A stretch of DNA of 64,000 nucleotides from Pyxicephalus adspersus (lineage: Eukaryota; Chordata; Amphibia; Anura; Pyxicephalidae): the NCBI RefSeq assembly GCF_032062135.1, contig NC_092866.1, forward strand, positions 22,090,590 to 22,154,589, read 5' to 3'. Below are positions 12,066-22,372 of this stretch, in pieces. Both the position numbers and the translations under genes were made by a program. The notes beneath the pieces were generated by a model. The model searched no databases and was not told the DNA's origin. It saw nothing but the letters and a program-made list of their open reading frames with translations. Every line of letters begins with the position of its first letter. Position 1 is the first letter of the stretch.

Positions 12066-12576
12066 TCTGTTTGGAGGCTGTAGAAGCTCTACACAGTGCT
12101 GAAACAAACCCGAATTTTTCTCCCATTAACTTTAATGGGATTCGAATTCGAATTCGACCACCCGAATTTTTTTGCTATATTCGGCCGAATAGCTGTCGAA
12201 TCGAATAGTGAGCTATTTGACCAACACTAGTGCTCAGACTCCAAAGAATTCCCCTTAGATATGTTTGTTAATGTGTAAAAACTTCCCTAATATACCATGT
12301 TATTAATAACATGTCAAGGCAGTATAATGAGATTATTACTGCTCATTTTCTTTAAAATTTACTTGAAAATGCAAATTGTAATGTTTGCCCAATTTTTTAT
12401 TTATTGAGTTGAAACAAGCATGTGCATATCAAGTACTTGACATTATAGCTACCTTCTTATAGTAAGAAAGATCTAAAACATATTAAGGCAGTCTAGCAAG
12501 TCTAGCTATATAACACAGCTATATATCAACAAATTTGTTTTGATATTCATCGGAAACCACAGCAAACTTTTCTAAA

Positions 12577-14000
12577 GTCTTTTCAGTTTTTCGAGCAGAT
12601 TTCAGATCTGTTTTCAGTTTTTCCCTAACACGTACAGTTCCTTACATACAGAGTTATGAGTACTATTATACTTACCATTGTACATACATGTATTTTGTAC
12701 TAAAACGTCAGCACCATTGAAGTGAATGTTAATACATCTTCAGTGTGAAGTAAAATAAGGCACACTGTGGTATAGATCTACTGAACAGGGTCAGTCAGGT
12801 ACCATTGTTTCTTCAGAAATGCTTAAAGTATTATTTTCTTGTGTACTCTTTGTCTGAATTGTTGCAGTACAGCATCCAGCAGTAGTCAGCCATCATACTT
12901 TCCTTCCAGAAACCTTGGTAGCGGTGCTCCCAAGTAGGAAACAGCAATATTTTGTGAATCCTCCTGGCATTCCCATCAGAAAGCAAATGACCTTTAGATC
13001 CCCACAGATGTTCCACTGGTGTGTTTTATACTGGATTGCTTCAAGTAGTAACTTCATGTTGTATAGGACTCCTTTAGGTTAACGGAATGGGCAGTCGGTA
13101 AACTTGGTTTGGAATTACCATTATGCAGTAAGACTGCTTTCATGCTTTTTTTAGAGGAATCAATGAAGATATGCCATTCAGATGGAACATGCTCTTGTAA
13201 CAAACTGTTAAAGAGTGCATTTATATCATGACAGTAGCACAGTGAGCCATGACTAGTGAGGAACGTTGTCAAGTATGATTTCGTTCTGAGTCATCATCGG
13301 CCAAGTCATCAGGATCAGATGATTCAGGGTTGTAACTGGCTGCAACTCCAGCACATTCCTCATCACCGTCTACAGAAGCAAGTCCATCATGGGGCAGTAC
13401 CAGGACTGACAATAAATCATCATGGGGAACAGGCCTAATTGTAGAATCCTGGCTGGGATATACAATTTTGTGTTTAGTTTTACTTGAAAATCCACTTTTG
13501 TTGACGTGGCAAAAATAGCAGTCGATTAAATAGTCTGGCAGTTCGCTCCACACCATCGGGATTGCAAATGGTGTTTCTGCTTTATGCTGATTTAGCCAAT
13601 CATGCAGTCTGTTGGAACAACTGGTACAGATGACATGTGGAGACCAAGATTTATCCTGGTCACAAAGTGGACAGCCAAAATATAATTTGTATATCTTTTT
13701 AAGTTCTGTGGTAATTTGGCGATGTTGTGCTTTCGTCATGAATGAACCACACACGTAACAGAAATTTTCTGGATCATTAAGGCAATTTCTAGGCATGATG
13801 AAAAATGAAATCAATCGCAGTTAGTGCGGTCTCTAACCTTAAAAAAAAGAAAACTGTTGTCAAATGTTGTATTATGTTAAGGCTATTTATAATGAATTTC
13901 ACACAATATAAAATTAGCTGCATCACAAAAACTAGATGTGCTAGAGAAAAACTGAACACAGATTTGAAATCCGCATCAAAAATTCTACAAAGCCCACATA
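12577..14000 (-). mobile_element. DNA transposon of unplaced DDE-like family, copy 1
   Basis: A transposase pseudogene on the minus strand (12828-13814) lies between imperfect inverted repeats. On the plus strand the left repeat runs TTTTCAGTTTTTCGAGCAGA then TTTCAGATCTGTTTTCAG (12580-12645); the right repeat reads GAAAAACTGAACACAGATTT then GAAATCCGCATC (13946-13978). They match as complements over about 60-70 bases with several mismatches. This is the layout of a class II transposon. The outer boundaries and target duplication could not be fixed by eye. Confidence 0.6.
12828..13814 (-). pseudogene. Transposase-like pseudogene, unplaced family, copy 1
   Basis: The best start is the Met beginning MPRNCLNDPENFCYVCG (about 13794). 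The N-terminal ~110 residues hold paired cysteines: CYVC, then CPLC, CTSC and CYFC, suggesting a zinc-binding or DNA-binding head, with PMVWSELPDY and RPVPHDD motifs. After an acidic linker the frame ends near 13270. The next piece (13272-13054) carries CHDINALFN, HIFIDSSKKSMKAVLLHNGN and a KESY motif; a frameshift then leads to WNICGDLKV and TKYCCFLL, after which the sequence jumps to HRYQGFWKESMMADYCW and a stop near 12828. I know this motif order from large families of uncharacterised animal proteins that behave as transposons. Two internal deletions (before CHDIN and after CCFL) and frameshifts make it dead. FIDSS, CGDLK and the CxxC after it may be a DDE/RNase H-like core; that is inference. 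Confidence 0.7.
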
Positions 14001-14009
14001 AAAGTATAT

Positions 14010-15270
14010 CTGATAAAAATGACATGTTGACCCGTGTAATTATTGTTCCTTTTGGTTTAGGATAAGAATAAGAAAACTTCTTGTATTTGTCTTGTATTTG
14101 TCTTTGTTGGCACATGTCTCCAGAAAAAAGCAAAATCGAATATTCCTAATGAGACTGTAGGCTAACAGTATGTGTATAAGATGAATGCAACATGACACAA
14201 TATCATTCTGCTTATTGTAGCAAGCTTTTAGGATTTTTGTCATGTGTTCATTTTTTTCTGTAATGATACACTGTGTGTGAAAAACTTTAAAAGTCCACTT
14301 GTTTGCTTGACATTTATGGGAACATCCAACAACAAAAAGGTACTGCATTGGATAGACAGTACTGTTTGCACAGTTTTATTTTAAACCAAGAAAGAAACAT
14401 AATTATTAAATCAATATTAGTTATACAAACCCATAGCTATACAAACACTACAGGACCCCAGCTTTAAACATGGTGTTGCTTTAGTGTAGTTTTATAAGAA
14501 TTGTATGCTTTCCTTAACTTTCCAAGGTATTTTTATTTACTTATTTTACTTTCCAAAGTAAAATATACAATCTGTGTGTGGTTGTCAGCATAAGTGTGTG
14601 GTATAAAAACACAAACTGCAAAGGAGTATGGTAGTAAATGATCTGTGCCTACATGATTATGAAATAGCATCCTATCCACTTCTATTCCACCTTTCCCAGC
14701 TACATACCTATACTATTTAACAGCCTGTCTAGGATTTCTATGTATAGAGTTACTATATGTTAAGTACCATGAGTATCGTATACTTGAATATAAACCTATG
14801 CAAATATAAACCGTGCTACTTATTTTTACCTGGAAATACAGAAAACTGTTTAATTGAGTATATACCTAGGGAATAAACCATGACAGTCATTACTAACATT
14901 CAAAACAGTATAAAAAGAAACATCAATAAAATTAATGTGAATAAATATATCCACTATATTATATTTTTAAAACAGGGTAGTTAAAATCACATGATGGACA
15001 TATTGGACAACCCATCTTCCCATAGTGCATTTCTGAGCAAAGCATACATTATAGTAATTCTTCTGCTCTTTTTCTGACAGAACTGATTTTATGTAATTAA
15101 AGAACATCTGGCTGAAGGAGGTCAGCCCTTCATAATGAGGTTGAGATGAACCATTACAGTTTGAGAGCTTTTTGTTGTAATGATGTTGCTCAAATAGGAT
15201 TCAAGGCCCAAAATCAGTCCTGCTTGTTTGTTGTACGAATGTAAGAACAAACTTTATTTTTCCTTGCAAA
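14010..15270. other. Gene-free stretch
   Basis: Nothing recognisable. Frames upstream of the copy 1 transposase (14040-14348, 13789-14133, minus strand) have no cysteine pattern or motif and are read as flanking non-coding DNA. Confidence 0.5.
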
Positions 15271-15311
15271 TGTGTATATATATATATATATATATTTATT
15301 TATATATATAT
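15271..15311. repeat. Interrupted (TA)n microsatellite
   Basis: Alternating TA with a TTTATT interruption. It directly abuts the segment at 15312. Confidence 0.9.
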
Positions 15312-15590
15312 TGTGAGGGGTTAAACTCAGGATCGCCTTTGTTGGGGTCAAAGGACACTTGTCTGGTTCATCCAACTCATATCACACACCGAGGTAAAAG
15401 TGTTAGGCTGGCTTGCAGCCAGGTTTATTGAAGGTTGCATATAAAATAACAAAACAGCAAAAGAAAACCTTGCCTGTCCGGCACTTACTATACATCAAAC
15501 ATCCCTGTCTATCAGCTGGAGGGCTTCTCCCTGTCAGCTCAAAACCAAGCTTTCAGCAGCGGAGAGAGCGGCTGGGGGAGTACTTTTTTA
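15312..15590 (-). repeat. Unclassified GC-richer segment, possibly an LTR piece
   Basis: Composition changes sharply from the flanking TA array. On the minus strand an AATAAA lies at about 15425, followed by CTGGCTGCAAGCC and a CA-rich end, which would suit the R/U5 part of an LTR. No target duplication was found and no second copy is present, so the call is weak. Confidence 0.3.
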
Positions 15591-16318
15591 CTAGGTCAGA
15601 AATGTAAGTGGGACAATAACTGTGTAGGGATTTGAAAGTAAAGCACAGGAGCTTGAATGTGATTCTAAGGTGAAATGAAAGCTAGTGTAGAGATCTGCAA
15701 AGAGATGCAGCAGAAAAGGAGGGGTGGGAAGGATTGATGAGTCTGGCTGCAGCATTCATAATAGATTGAAGAGGAGAGAGTCGGGTTAGTGGAATACCAG
15801 AGAGGAAGAGGATGTTACAGTAGTCCAGACGAGAGATGATAAGAGCATGTACAAGGAGTTTGGAGGTCTCAAGGGACAGGTAGGGGCGGATTTTGGAGAT
15901 GTTGCGTAGTTGAAAGTGACAGGACCTGGAAATGTTCTGAATATGGGAAGTAAATGAGAGGGCAGAGTCAAAGGTGACACCAAGACAACGTGCCTGAGGG
16001 GAGGGCCAAATAACAGTTAACAGTTAGATATATGTCAGGGGGAGATGTGGAATTTGAGGGGGGGGATGATGATGAGTTCTGATTTATCCAGGTTGAGTTT
16101 CAAAAATAGGTCAGACATCCATGATGAGATGGCTGACAGGCAGCATGAGACCTTATCCAGGACTGAGAGAGACAGGTCAGGGGTGGACAGATAGATTTGA
16201 GTGTCATCAGCATACAGATGGTACTGTAAGCCAAAGGAGGGTATGAGACTACCGAGAGAGGAGGTGTACAGAGAACCGGTCCAAGGACTGACCCTTGGGG
16301 AACACCAGCAGGGACCAC
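15590..16318 (-). pseudogene. L2-like LINE reverse transcriptase remnant
   Basis: Read on the minus strand across frameshifts: [10 protein letters not shown] (palm motif, near 16300) is followed by a [14 protein letters not shown] catalytic block whose frame is broken near 16205, then [11 protein letters not shown] and the LGVTFDS segment, and finally SRLDYCNILFLGIP, NAAARLI and the thumb region toward 15590. This order and the YADD box belong to non-LTR retrotransposon reverse transcriptases of the CR1/L2/Rex group. Family members reverse transcribe their own RNA at a nicked target. Several frameshifts make the copy dead. The 5' neighbour is an endonuclease piece at 16320-16490. Confidence 0.8.
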
Positions 16319-16319
16319 C

Positions 16320-16490
16320 CCTTATTTTGTTCCCAGGTCTAGGGGTATGTGTAAAGTGCAGGCCTCCATAGTAGAGAGCAGCAGCAGAGACAGAGTCAGA
16401 GTAGGAAAGCCAAGTTTCAGTGAGAGCCAGAATGTTCAGAGATTTAGAAAGGAGAAGGTTGTGTCTGGAGGTTAATTTGTTGTCATTTGG
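16320..16490 (-). pseudogene. LINE endonuclease fragment
   Basis: Minus-strand translation gives a segment with [11 protein letters not shown], then a run of Ser/Ala/Tyr residues and [12 protein letters not shown]. The LALTETWL block is typical of the apurinic-type endonuclease domain of L2/CR1 LINEs, where the Glu is catalytic. It lies immediately 5' of the reverse transcriptase palm motif, whereas a full element would have several hundred residues between them. I infer an internal deletion joining the two domains. Confidence 0.65.
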
Positions 16491-16559
16491 TTAATTATCT
16501 GTATTCCAGACAGGAGAAGGGGCCTCTCTATGTTGTAATGTCCTTTGCCCCTTAGGCAA

Positions 16560-18100
16560 ATAAAAGAGCATATTCACATATTAAGAGGGAGACATGGTAA
16601 ATCTATTACAAAAATTCCAAAAATTAGTCCGGCTTTATGTTGTAGTTGTTAGTACATTCTTTCATAACATTGTCTTTTTGCTGAAGAAACTTTTAAAAAC
16701 AGGGCTTATGTTTGTAAAGAAAATGAAAATGAAAATGAAAACTACCGGTAAATTAAAAACCCACTGAAGTGTCTTCTTCAAAATTATGAAAACAGGTTAA
16801 ACAAGCTTTTCTAAGTTGGCCTGTAACTGATGCTACGATGGATGTCAGGTACCATCTGCTTCTAAGTTAATCAAACTGTCATCAGGTATTTTAATCCAAG
16901 CAAATGTGAGAAACATTATAGCCACCTGTGTATCTCACTGAAGGTTTGACAAAAGGTTAGCAATAAATGTAAAATGAAACCTAGGCCTTTTAACGACTAT
17001 TGCCCATGTCATTAAAAGTAAACCTTGTATTGTGGAATATAAATAATACATGCACATTTTGGTCTTGCTGTCTATGGTTTAATATTTAACCAATAAGGGA
17101 AGAAAAATGCTACAGATATTAAAAAGGCTTAACAAATAAGGAGAAATTTGCTCATTGCATCTAAGCACTGTTGTTACTATAGTTTAACAAACTGATGGAT
17201 TCAATATTATTTTGCAAAACTAATCCTGTGCAGGAAAATTGGAAAACTGATTTGAAATTGTCAGAATTAAAACAGATCAAAATCATCCTTAGAGATTTTC
17301 TGAGTGTGTCAACATGTAGGCATATAGGAGTTCAGCATGATCCTACAATATAAGATGTCAACTATTTTGCATATCATAGTTTGCTGTTTTTTTTACAAAT
17401 ATTATCAGCATGTCAGTATGTTTATAATGGGGCAGCTTAAATCTAGATCAAATTTTAAAATATATGTTAAAAATTTTGAGCAGTACAAAACTGATAACTA
17501 TTTGCTTAGAAGTATTTGCTTAGCAGTAATTAGTAAATTAAAGCTTGCAATTTTACAAAATTATTGATTTCCTAGATTTGTATTTGCATTATAGCTAAAT
17601 ATTTTTAGTGTACCAACTTTTTTCCCCTAAAGTTATACATTATTACACCCACAGCTATAGATAACATTTAAAAAAGCTTCCATTGTTAAAAACATTTTTT
17701 GGCATTTTCATTTTGCATTCTTGTGTCCGTAATGTATATGACATGTACATCTCAATATATTCCACAGATACACTGGCTTCAGAAACAGGTTCCTAAAACA
17801 GCAACTAAACTTATTTTTGTTTGAAAAAATACAACAGAAAGAGGGTTTTTGGCTAAATATATTCCATGTGCTTTTTTGAGTATAGACTACAACGTGACAA
17901 TTTTAATTTTACAGTATCACAATACCATGCTTGATGAAAATCTGCCTAAATCATGCAGCAAGGAGGGTTTTTTGTTTCTTCAAAACTAGACGAGCGTTCC
18001 TATTTTGGAGAAAAGAAAAGAAAAGCTGTGGATCCTGAGATATCCGTTAGATAGGCAAATTAATTGATATATTCTTCTTAATTGATTATATTGTCTTTTT
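16560..18100. other. Gene-free stretch
   Basis: AT-rich, no recognised gene, RNA or repeat beyond short simple runs such as AAAATG units near 16725 and AAAAG units near 18010. Confidence 0.5.
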
Positions 18101-18103
18101 GAC

Positions 18104-18310
18104 CCTGATTTATGAAAGGTCTCCAAGGCTGGAGAAAATACACTTTCATCAGTGAAGCTGAGTGATCCAGCAAACCTGGAATGGATCTGGTCCAGGGTTC
18201 AAAACATTTGCTAGCAAATAGCAAATGATTTTTAAAAATCCATTCCATGTTTTCTGGATCACCCAGCTTCACTTCTGAAAGTGTATTCTCTCAAGCCTTG
18301 GAGAGCTTGA
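18104..18310. repeat. Palindromic mini-element, family P (GATTTATTAAAGC ends), copy 1
   Basis: The two halves are near complements. The left half has CTCCAAGGCTGGAGAAAATA, CACTTTCATCAGTGAAGCTG and GGATCTGGTCCAGG; the right half has GGATCACCCAGCTTCACTTC and AAGCCTTGGAGAGCTT. No coding capacity. Other copies lie at 22217, 24142, 28654, 34893, 35196 and 36487. Confidence 0.8.
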
Positions 18311-18869
18311 GGGCCTTTGGCTCTATTTTCTGATGTGTTTTGCCATACAGGCATCCTCAGGCGATTTTTTTAAACTGATACTGAAAAATTACAATAACTC
18401 AATTCAAAATACAACAAAGGTCATATATTACAAAGTAATTGTTCATAATTATAGCTGTATGTGATAGTATAATAAGAATATTTACATTTTTATTGTTGCA
18501 TTACTTACTTAGTTTCCAGTATTGAGATTGTTTGAAGAAGAACGAAAAAGGTGAAAGATGAGTTAACTTTTTCGAAGAAAAATATGGTGCAGAGTATACA
18601 AACTACAAATGAGAAAAATAAGTATATATTAGGAATGTATATGGTAAATTACATAGTGGTGCCCAAAAAAAACAAACAAAAAAAATTGCTATTCACAACC
18701 TACATTAGTAGCGTTCCTAAAACAGGTCACAAATCCAGAAATATGTTATTCTAGTAAATTATTGCCACTCTAGTCTGTTCTGAGCAACACTTTCAGAAGA
18801 AGAATAAAAGTAATTATGATTGTTATTTTTGCTATTTGTCACCATTTTTACTATTGCCAGCTGTTTTAT

Positions 18870-19330
18870 AAGGTAAAGCTTACCTAAAATCAGAACTTTT
18901 TCTTTACATAAAAGGGTAGACAACCCTTTTAAGATAAATTTTGTATGTTTGTGTTTTTTTAAATGTACAGCATCCTTTTTTTAAAAAAAAAAAAGGTGCT
19001 GCACCGCCCTCTTAATTCTTGACCGCCAAGGCAGGAGGATCAAGCATCCTGGGAGGCTCTTGGCTGCTTCCTCTGTCCATGCCCAAGCATCTCAGACATG
19101 CGCAGAGGGAGCTCTATTCATCAATTGAAAATAAAATTGTTGATCTCATGCATGAGCAGTTTTTTCCCAATCTAAGCCACCCGATCTTGCACTACAGGAA
19201 TGTAGGAAGAAGAAGAGGTGATAAGATGTTGGTGCCCTCTGTGCCGAGCTGAAGACAGATACAGGGACAACGCGGGACCTGTTGGTAGAGCGGGATTGAA
19301 CGTAAGTGAAGTTTTTGCGTTTCCTTCCGC
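18870..19330. repeat. Dispersed repeat, family R1, second copy
   Basis: It begins with AGGTAAAGCTTACCT and a small stem AAAAGGGTAGACAACCCTTTT (18909-18931), which is also present at 60998-61018. The 19030-19270 part shares ordered blocks with 1290-1540 and with 25920-26020 (GATCTTGCACT followed by AGGA-rich sequence). It ends close to the mariner at 19430 but the two do not overlap. Confidence 0.5.
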
Positions 19331-19429
19331 TTTAAGGATCAGACATAATTCACATTTTATAATGGCATATGGAAAACACCATTATGATAGATCCAGTCAC
19401 TGTGGGAAATAGTGGAGATCAGTGGTGTA

Positions 19430-20659
19430 CGAGGGGTTGCTGAGAAGTTCCTGGCTTTGCCCCCTTCCATATGAAATAGAAAAATGAGTGTGGGGATAGA
19501 TGACAGCCTAATATCTTAGTATGTAACTGCAAATATCTGGTATTTGCAATTCTTCAAACTGTTTTTCTTTTAGTGAGAAGCTGTGATAGCAGAGGCATAA
19601 CCAACTTTCACGTCATTGGAGTTACGGGCCGTCATGAAGTTTTTGTTTCTCCAGGGAAAGTAAGCAAAGGGCAATCACACTTAAAGATCACAAACATTGG
19701 GGGAGAAATGTCCTTCCTACAGCACTGTCAAAACCTGGATATCTTTTTTCAAGATTGGCCATTTCACTGTTGATGATGAGCCCCACAGTGGGCGCCCCCC
19801 GACCTCAATTGAGCCGGCAACCTGTGATGCTGTCCATGAGCTGTTTATTGAGGACGGGCGAATACCCGCAAAAAAGATAGCCCAGATACTTGGCATCTCA
19901 TGGGAGTTTGTCATCACCACTATCCTAAACATGCGCAAGCTTTCAGCAAAGTGGATGCCGATATGTTTGAACAGTGATCAGAAGAAGGAACGAGTTGAAG
20001 CATCCAAAGCTGTTTTGGCCCATTTTGAAGCTGCACAGGACTTTTTGGCTAGGTTAGTGACTGAGGATGAAACCTGGCTCCACATCTATGATCCTGAAAC
20101 CAAGGAACAGTCAAAGGAATGACGCCACAGTGGGTCCTTGCAGCTGAAGAAGCCCCGGACCCAGAAATGGGCCAAAAAAGTCATGGCGTCTATTCTCTGG
20201 ACGGTATTCTGTTGGTGGACTACCTGCCTCATGGCTCTAGTATCACCAGACAGTAATATGCTAACCTCCTGGACCAGCTGAAGGAGGCAATTAAGATGAG
20301 ACACCATGGAAAGTTGATCCTTTTTTTGCAGGACAATGCACCTGAGCACATGTCCAACGTTGTGGCTGACAAATTGAACACCCTGGGTTTCCAATTGGTC
20401 CACCATCCCCCGTACTCACCTAACCTGGCCCCTTTGGACTATGGCCCCTTCGGGCAATGTTTTGAGAACATTTCTGACGTCAAAGATGCTGCTGAGAGCT
20501 GGTTTGTGGCCCAACCAAAGGACTTTTTTTTGAATGGTCTAGAAAAGCTGCAACTACGCTGTACCAAGTGCATCAGTCTCAGGGAGGAATAGGTTGAATA
20601 AATGTGTTATTTCATAACTTCTTTCTGGGCAAAGCCAGGAACCTCTCAGCACCCCTTCG
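19430..20659 (+). mobile_element. mariner transposon, nearly complete but inactive
   Basis: Terminal inverted repeats begin CGAGGGGTTGCTGAGAAGTT and end with the near complement GAACCTCTCAGCACCCCTTCG, with about 35 bp each. TA lies outside both ends (19428-19429 and 20660-20661). The length of 1230 bp is about normal for mariner. It encloses a broken transposase on the plus strand. Confidence 0.92.
19690..20592 (+). pseudogene. mariner transposase pseudogene (DD34D)
   Basis: Transposases of this family cut and paste DNA between TA sites. The readable part starts near CPSYSTVKTW and FKIGHFTVDDEPHSGRPPT, then a helix-turn-helix region (RIPAKKIAQILGISWEFV). The first catalytic Asp is in TEDETWLHIYDPET (about 20060-20097), the second in FLQDNAPEH (about 20332) and the third in PNLAPLDYGPF, exactly 34 residues after the second. 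C-terminal motifs WFVAQPKDFFL and LRCTKCI follow. A frameshift near 20120, a stop replacing a Tyr-Ala context near 20258 and a degraded N-terminus make it inactive. All three catalytic Asp codons survive. Confidence 0.9.
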
Positions 20660-20689
20660 TATAATTTATATAACACTAACCTCTTCCTC

Positions 20690-20800
20690 AGTACTTTTCA
20701 TTGTGATTCACTCTAATGTCTATACCATAGTCATGTATCATTAACATAGCCTAAGGCCAATTATCCAGTACATATTGATATCCTGGGGGAAACCTTATTG
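20690..20800 (-). repeat. SINE body fragment
   Basis: ATACCATAGTCATGTATCAT, then TAACATAGCCTAAGGCCAAT and a GGGGGAAACC block parallel the central body of the SINEs at 7.0 and 52.8 kb. Head and tail are missing. Confidence 0.45.
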
Positions 20801-22200
20801 CTTAGAAGCCACACAACGGTAACAAACTTAATCTATTCTATGTGGTCACTAATTAGGTGATTGTGTCAAGTAGGCCACATCCAAAATGATGTGCAGTTCC
20901 TCTTTTCAAGTCAATAAAGTTTCTGATCACCACTTTTGTTTAATATGGTACAACAACTAAAGCACAAAAATGTGGAGAACATAGAAGTAATAATCTGTTA
21001 TCAAAATGTCACTTTTTAAATAGACCCCTAATTTTTTTATATTACATATTTTTCCAATGTTTGAAAAAGAGGTCTTTAGTACTAAAAATGTCTAAAGCAA
21101 CAATTTATGACACTCTAAACATTTCATTTGCAATTTTGCTTATGCCTATGAAAAAAATAAAGGCCTTTTTATTCTAAAATGCTTCTATCTGTGAATTCTT
21201 TCCATTCGATCATGAATAACCCTACGGCAATGTAACTAGTTCTTTCCCAAAAATATCTACTATAAGGATTGCTTAAGGAAAATAGATTTATAATTCACTC
21301 TTTTAGGGTGATAAGCAGAGATGTATGCTCATTTGACATTTACTGCTGATGTATTTGAATTCTTTTTTTTATTATTATTCATAATGCTGATAGACTCAAG
21401 AACATCCTTTTCAAGTACATATTGCTGACGAAAATGAAACACAGTCTTTTGATTCAACATATTTTTTATTCCAAAACTGTATTTAAGATCGTAATAACAC
21501 TATTTATATTTTTAGTGGAGTATTATTACTATTTAAATCCACCCAAAACTGATTGTATCGGGCTTGGAATTTTGCAAATACTTATATTGTCTGGTTTTTT
21601 TATAGATTGTAAAATGAATTTGAGTAAATGCATTGTAATAGCTCTGCTGGGTTGACCTGTGAGTTCAGAATCAAAGATTGTGGTACATCTACCTAAGCTA
21701 AAAATAAAATAGATAGATAGACAGACATGAGAAACATGAGATACTGAAGACTGTATTGAAGATCTTGCATTTGCAATACTGAAAGTGTCCCAGTATTCCA
21801 ACTGCTTTACTCTCAAGCATCAAGTTTATCACTAGATTCACACCTACATTTTGTTTGCAAGACTAAAGCATTACTATATATAGTTGATTAAAAGCTGGGC
21901 CTTTTCGCACTCAAAACTCCTTTGGCATTTTGACTCACTTTACATTTGAGTCACACCAGTGGATGGTGCTGTGTCCTTGTGTAAACATGTCACTTGTAAA
22001 CTTGAGCTTGTTACACACTTTACCTGAGGACACAGCTCCATCTACTAGTGGTCAGCAATAATGCACAAAAAATCATTTAGAGAGGAGTAACCTATTATAA
22101 CCAACCCAAGCAGCAAAATACCTAAACCTGCAAAAATGAGAAAAAGCAATATACACTGAGCCATCAGTTTAAAGATTAATTACCCAAAGAAAAAAAAGTA
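20801..22200. other. Gene-free stretch with one palindromic pair
   Basis: No gene. At 21957-22055 the block CACCAGTGGATGGTGCTGTG is mirrored by CACAGCTCCATCTACTAGTG, with GTAAACATGT in the middle, so a small palindromic element is likely. A TAGA/CAGA tetranucleotide run lies at 21710-21727. Confidence 0.5.
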
Positions 22201-22216
22201 TTTCCTTCCAAACAAA

Positions 22217-22372
22217 GCCGGTTTAAAAAAACACTCATGGGTCAACCTGGGTGAATGCACTTGGACAAGGTTGAAAACTTTTAAGAAATCCATTCCAGGT
22301 TTGCTGGATCACCCAGATTCACTGATGAAAGCATATCTTCTCCAGTCTTGGAGAGCGTTAATAAATCAGGTC
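22217..22372. repeat. Family P palindromic mini-element, copy 2 (partial)
   Basis: The right half is intact: AAGAAATCCATTCCAGGTTT, GCTGGATCACCCAGATTCAC and TTGGAGAGCGTTAATAAATC. The left half is shortened and begins around GGGTCAACCTGGGTG. Confidence 0.75.

Larger units (their letters stand above)
10617..12229. mobile_element. hAT-type non-autonomous element, 1.6 kb
   Basis: The left end is TAGTGTTGATGTTCGAATTC and the right end is its imperfect complement ending CCAACACTA. The flanks carry a perfect 8-bp duplication, GTGCTCAG, at 10609-10616 and 12230-12237. TAG...CTA ends with 8-bp duplications are the hAT signature. No transposase frame is visible. The interior holds a 47-nt-arm hairpin (10751-10856), a smaller stem around AATGACATTATGATTCAT (10953), a nested Harbinger-type element (11484-11902) and a short tandem array (11966-12065). 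A 308-bp relative lies at 30574-30881 and one end of another at 62556-62611. Confidence 0.85.

Noticed and set aside
13789..14348. Extra upstream exons of the copy 1 transposase
   Set aside because: The frames upstream of the MPRNCL start lack the family motifs, and the inverted repeat lies within this stretch, so it is terminal non-coding sequence.
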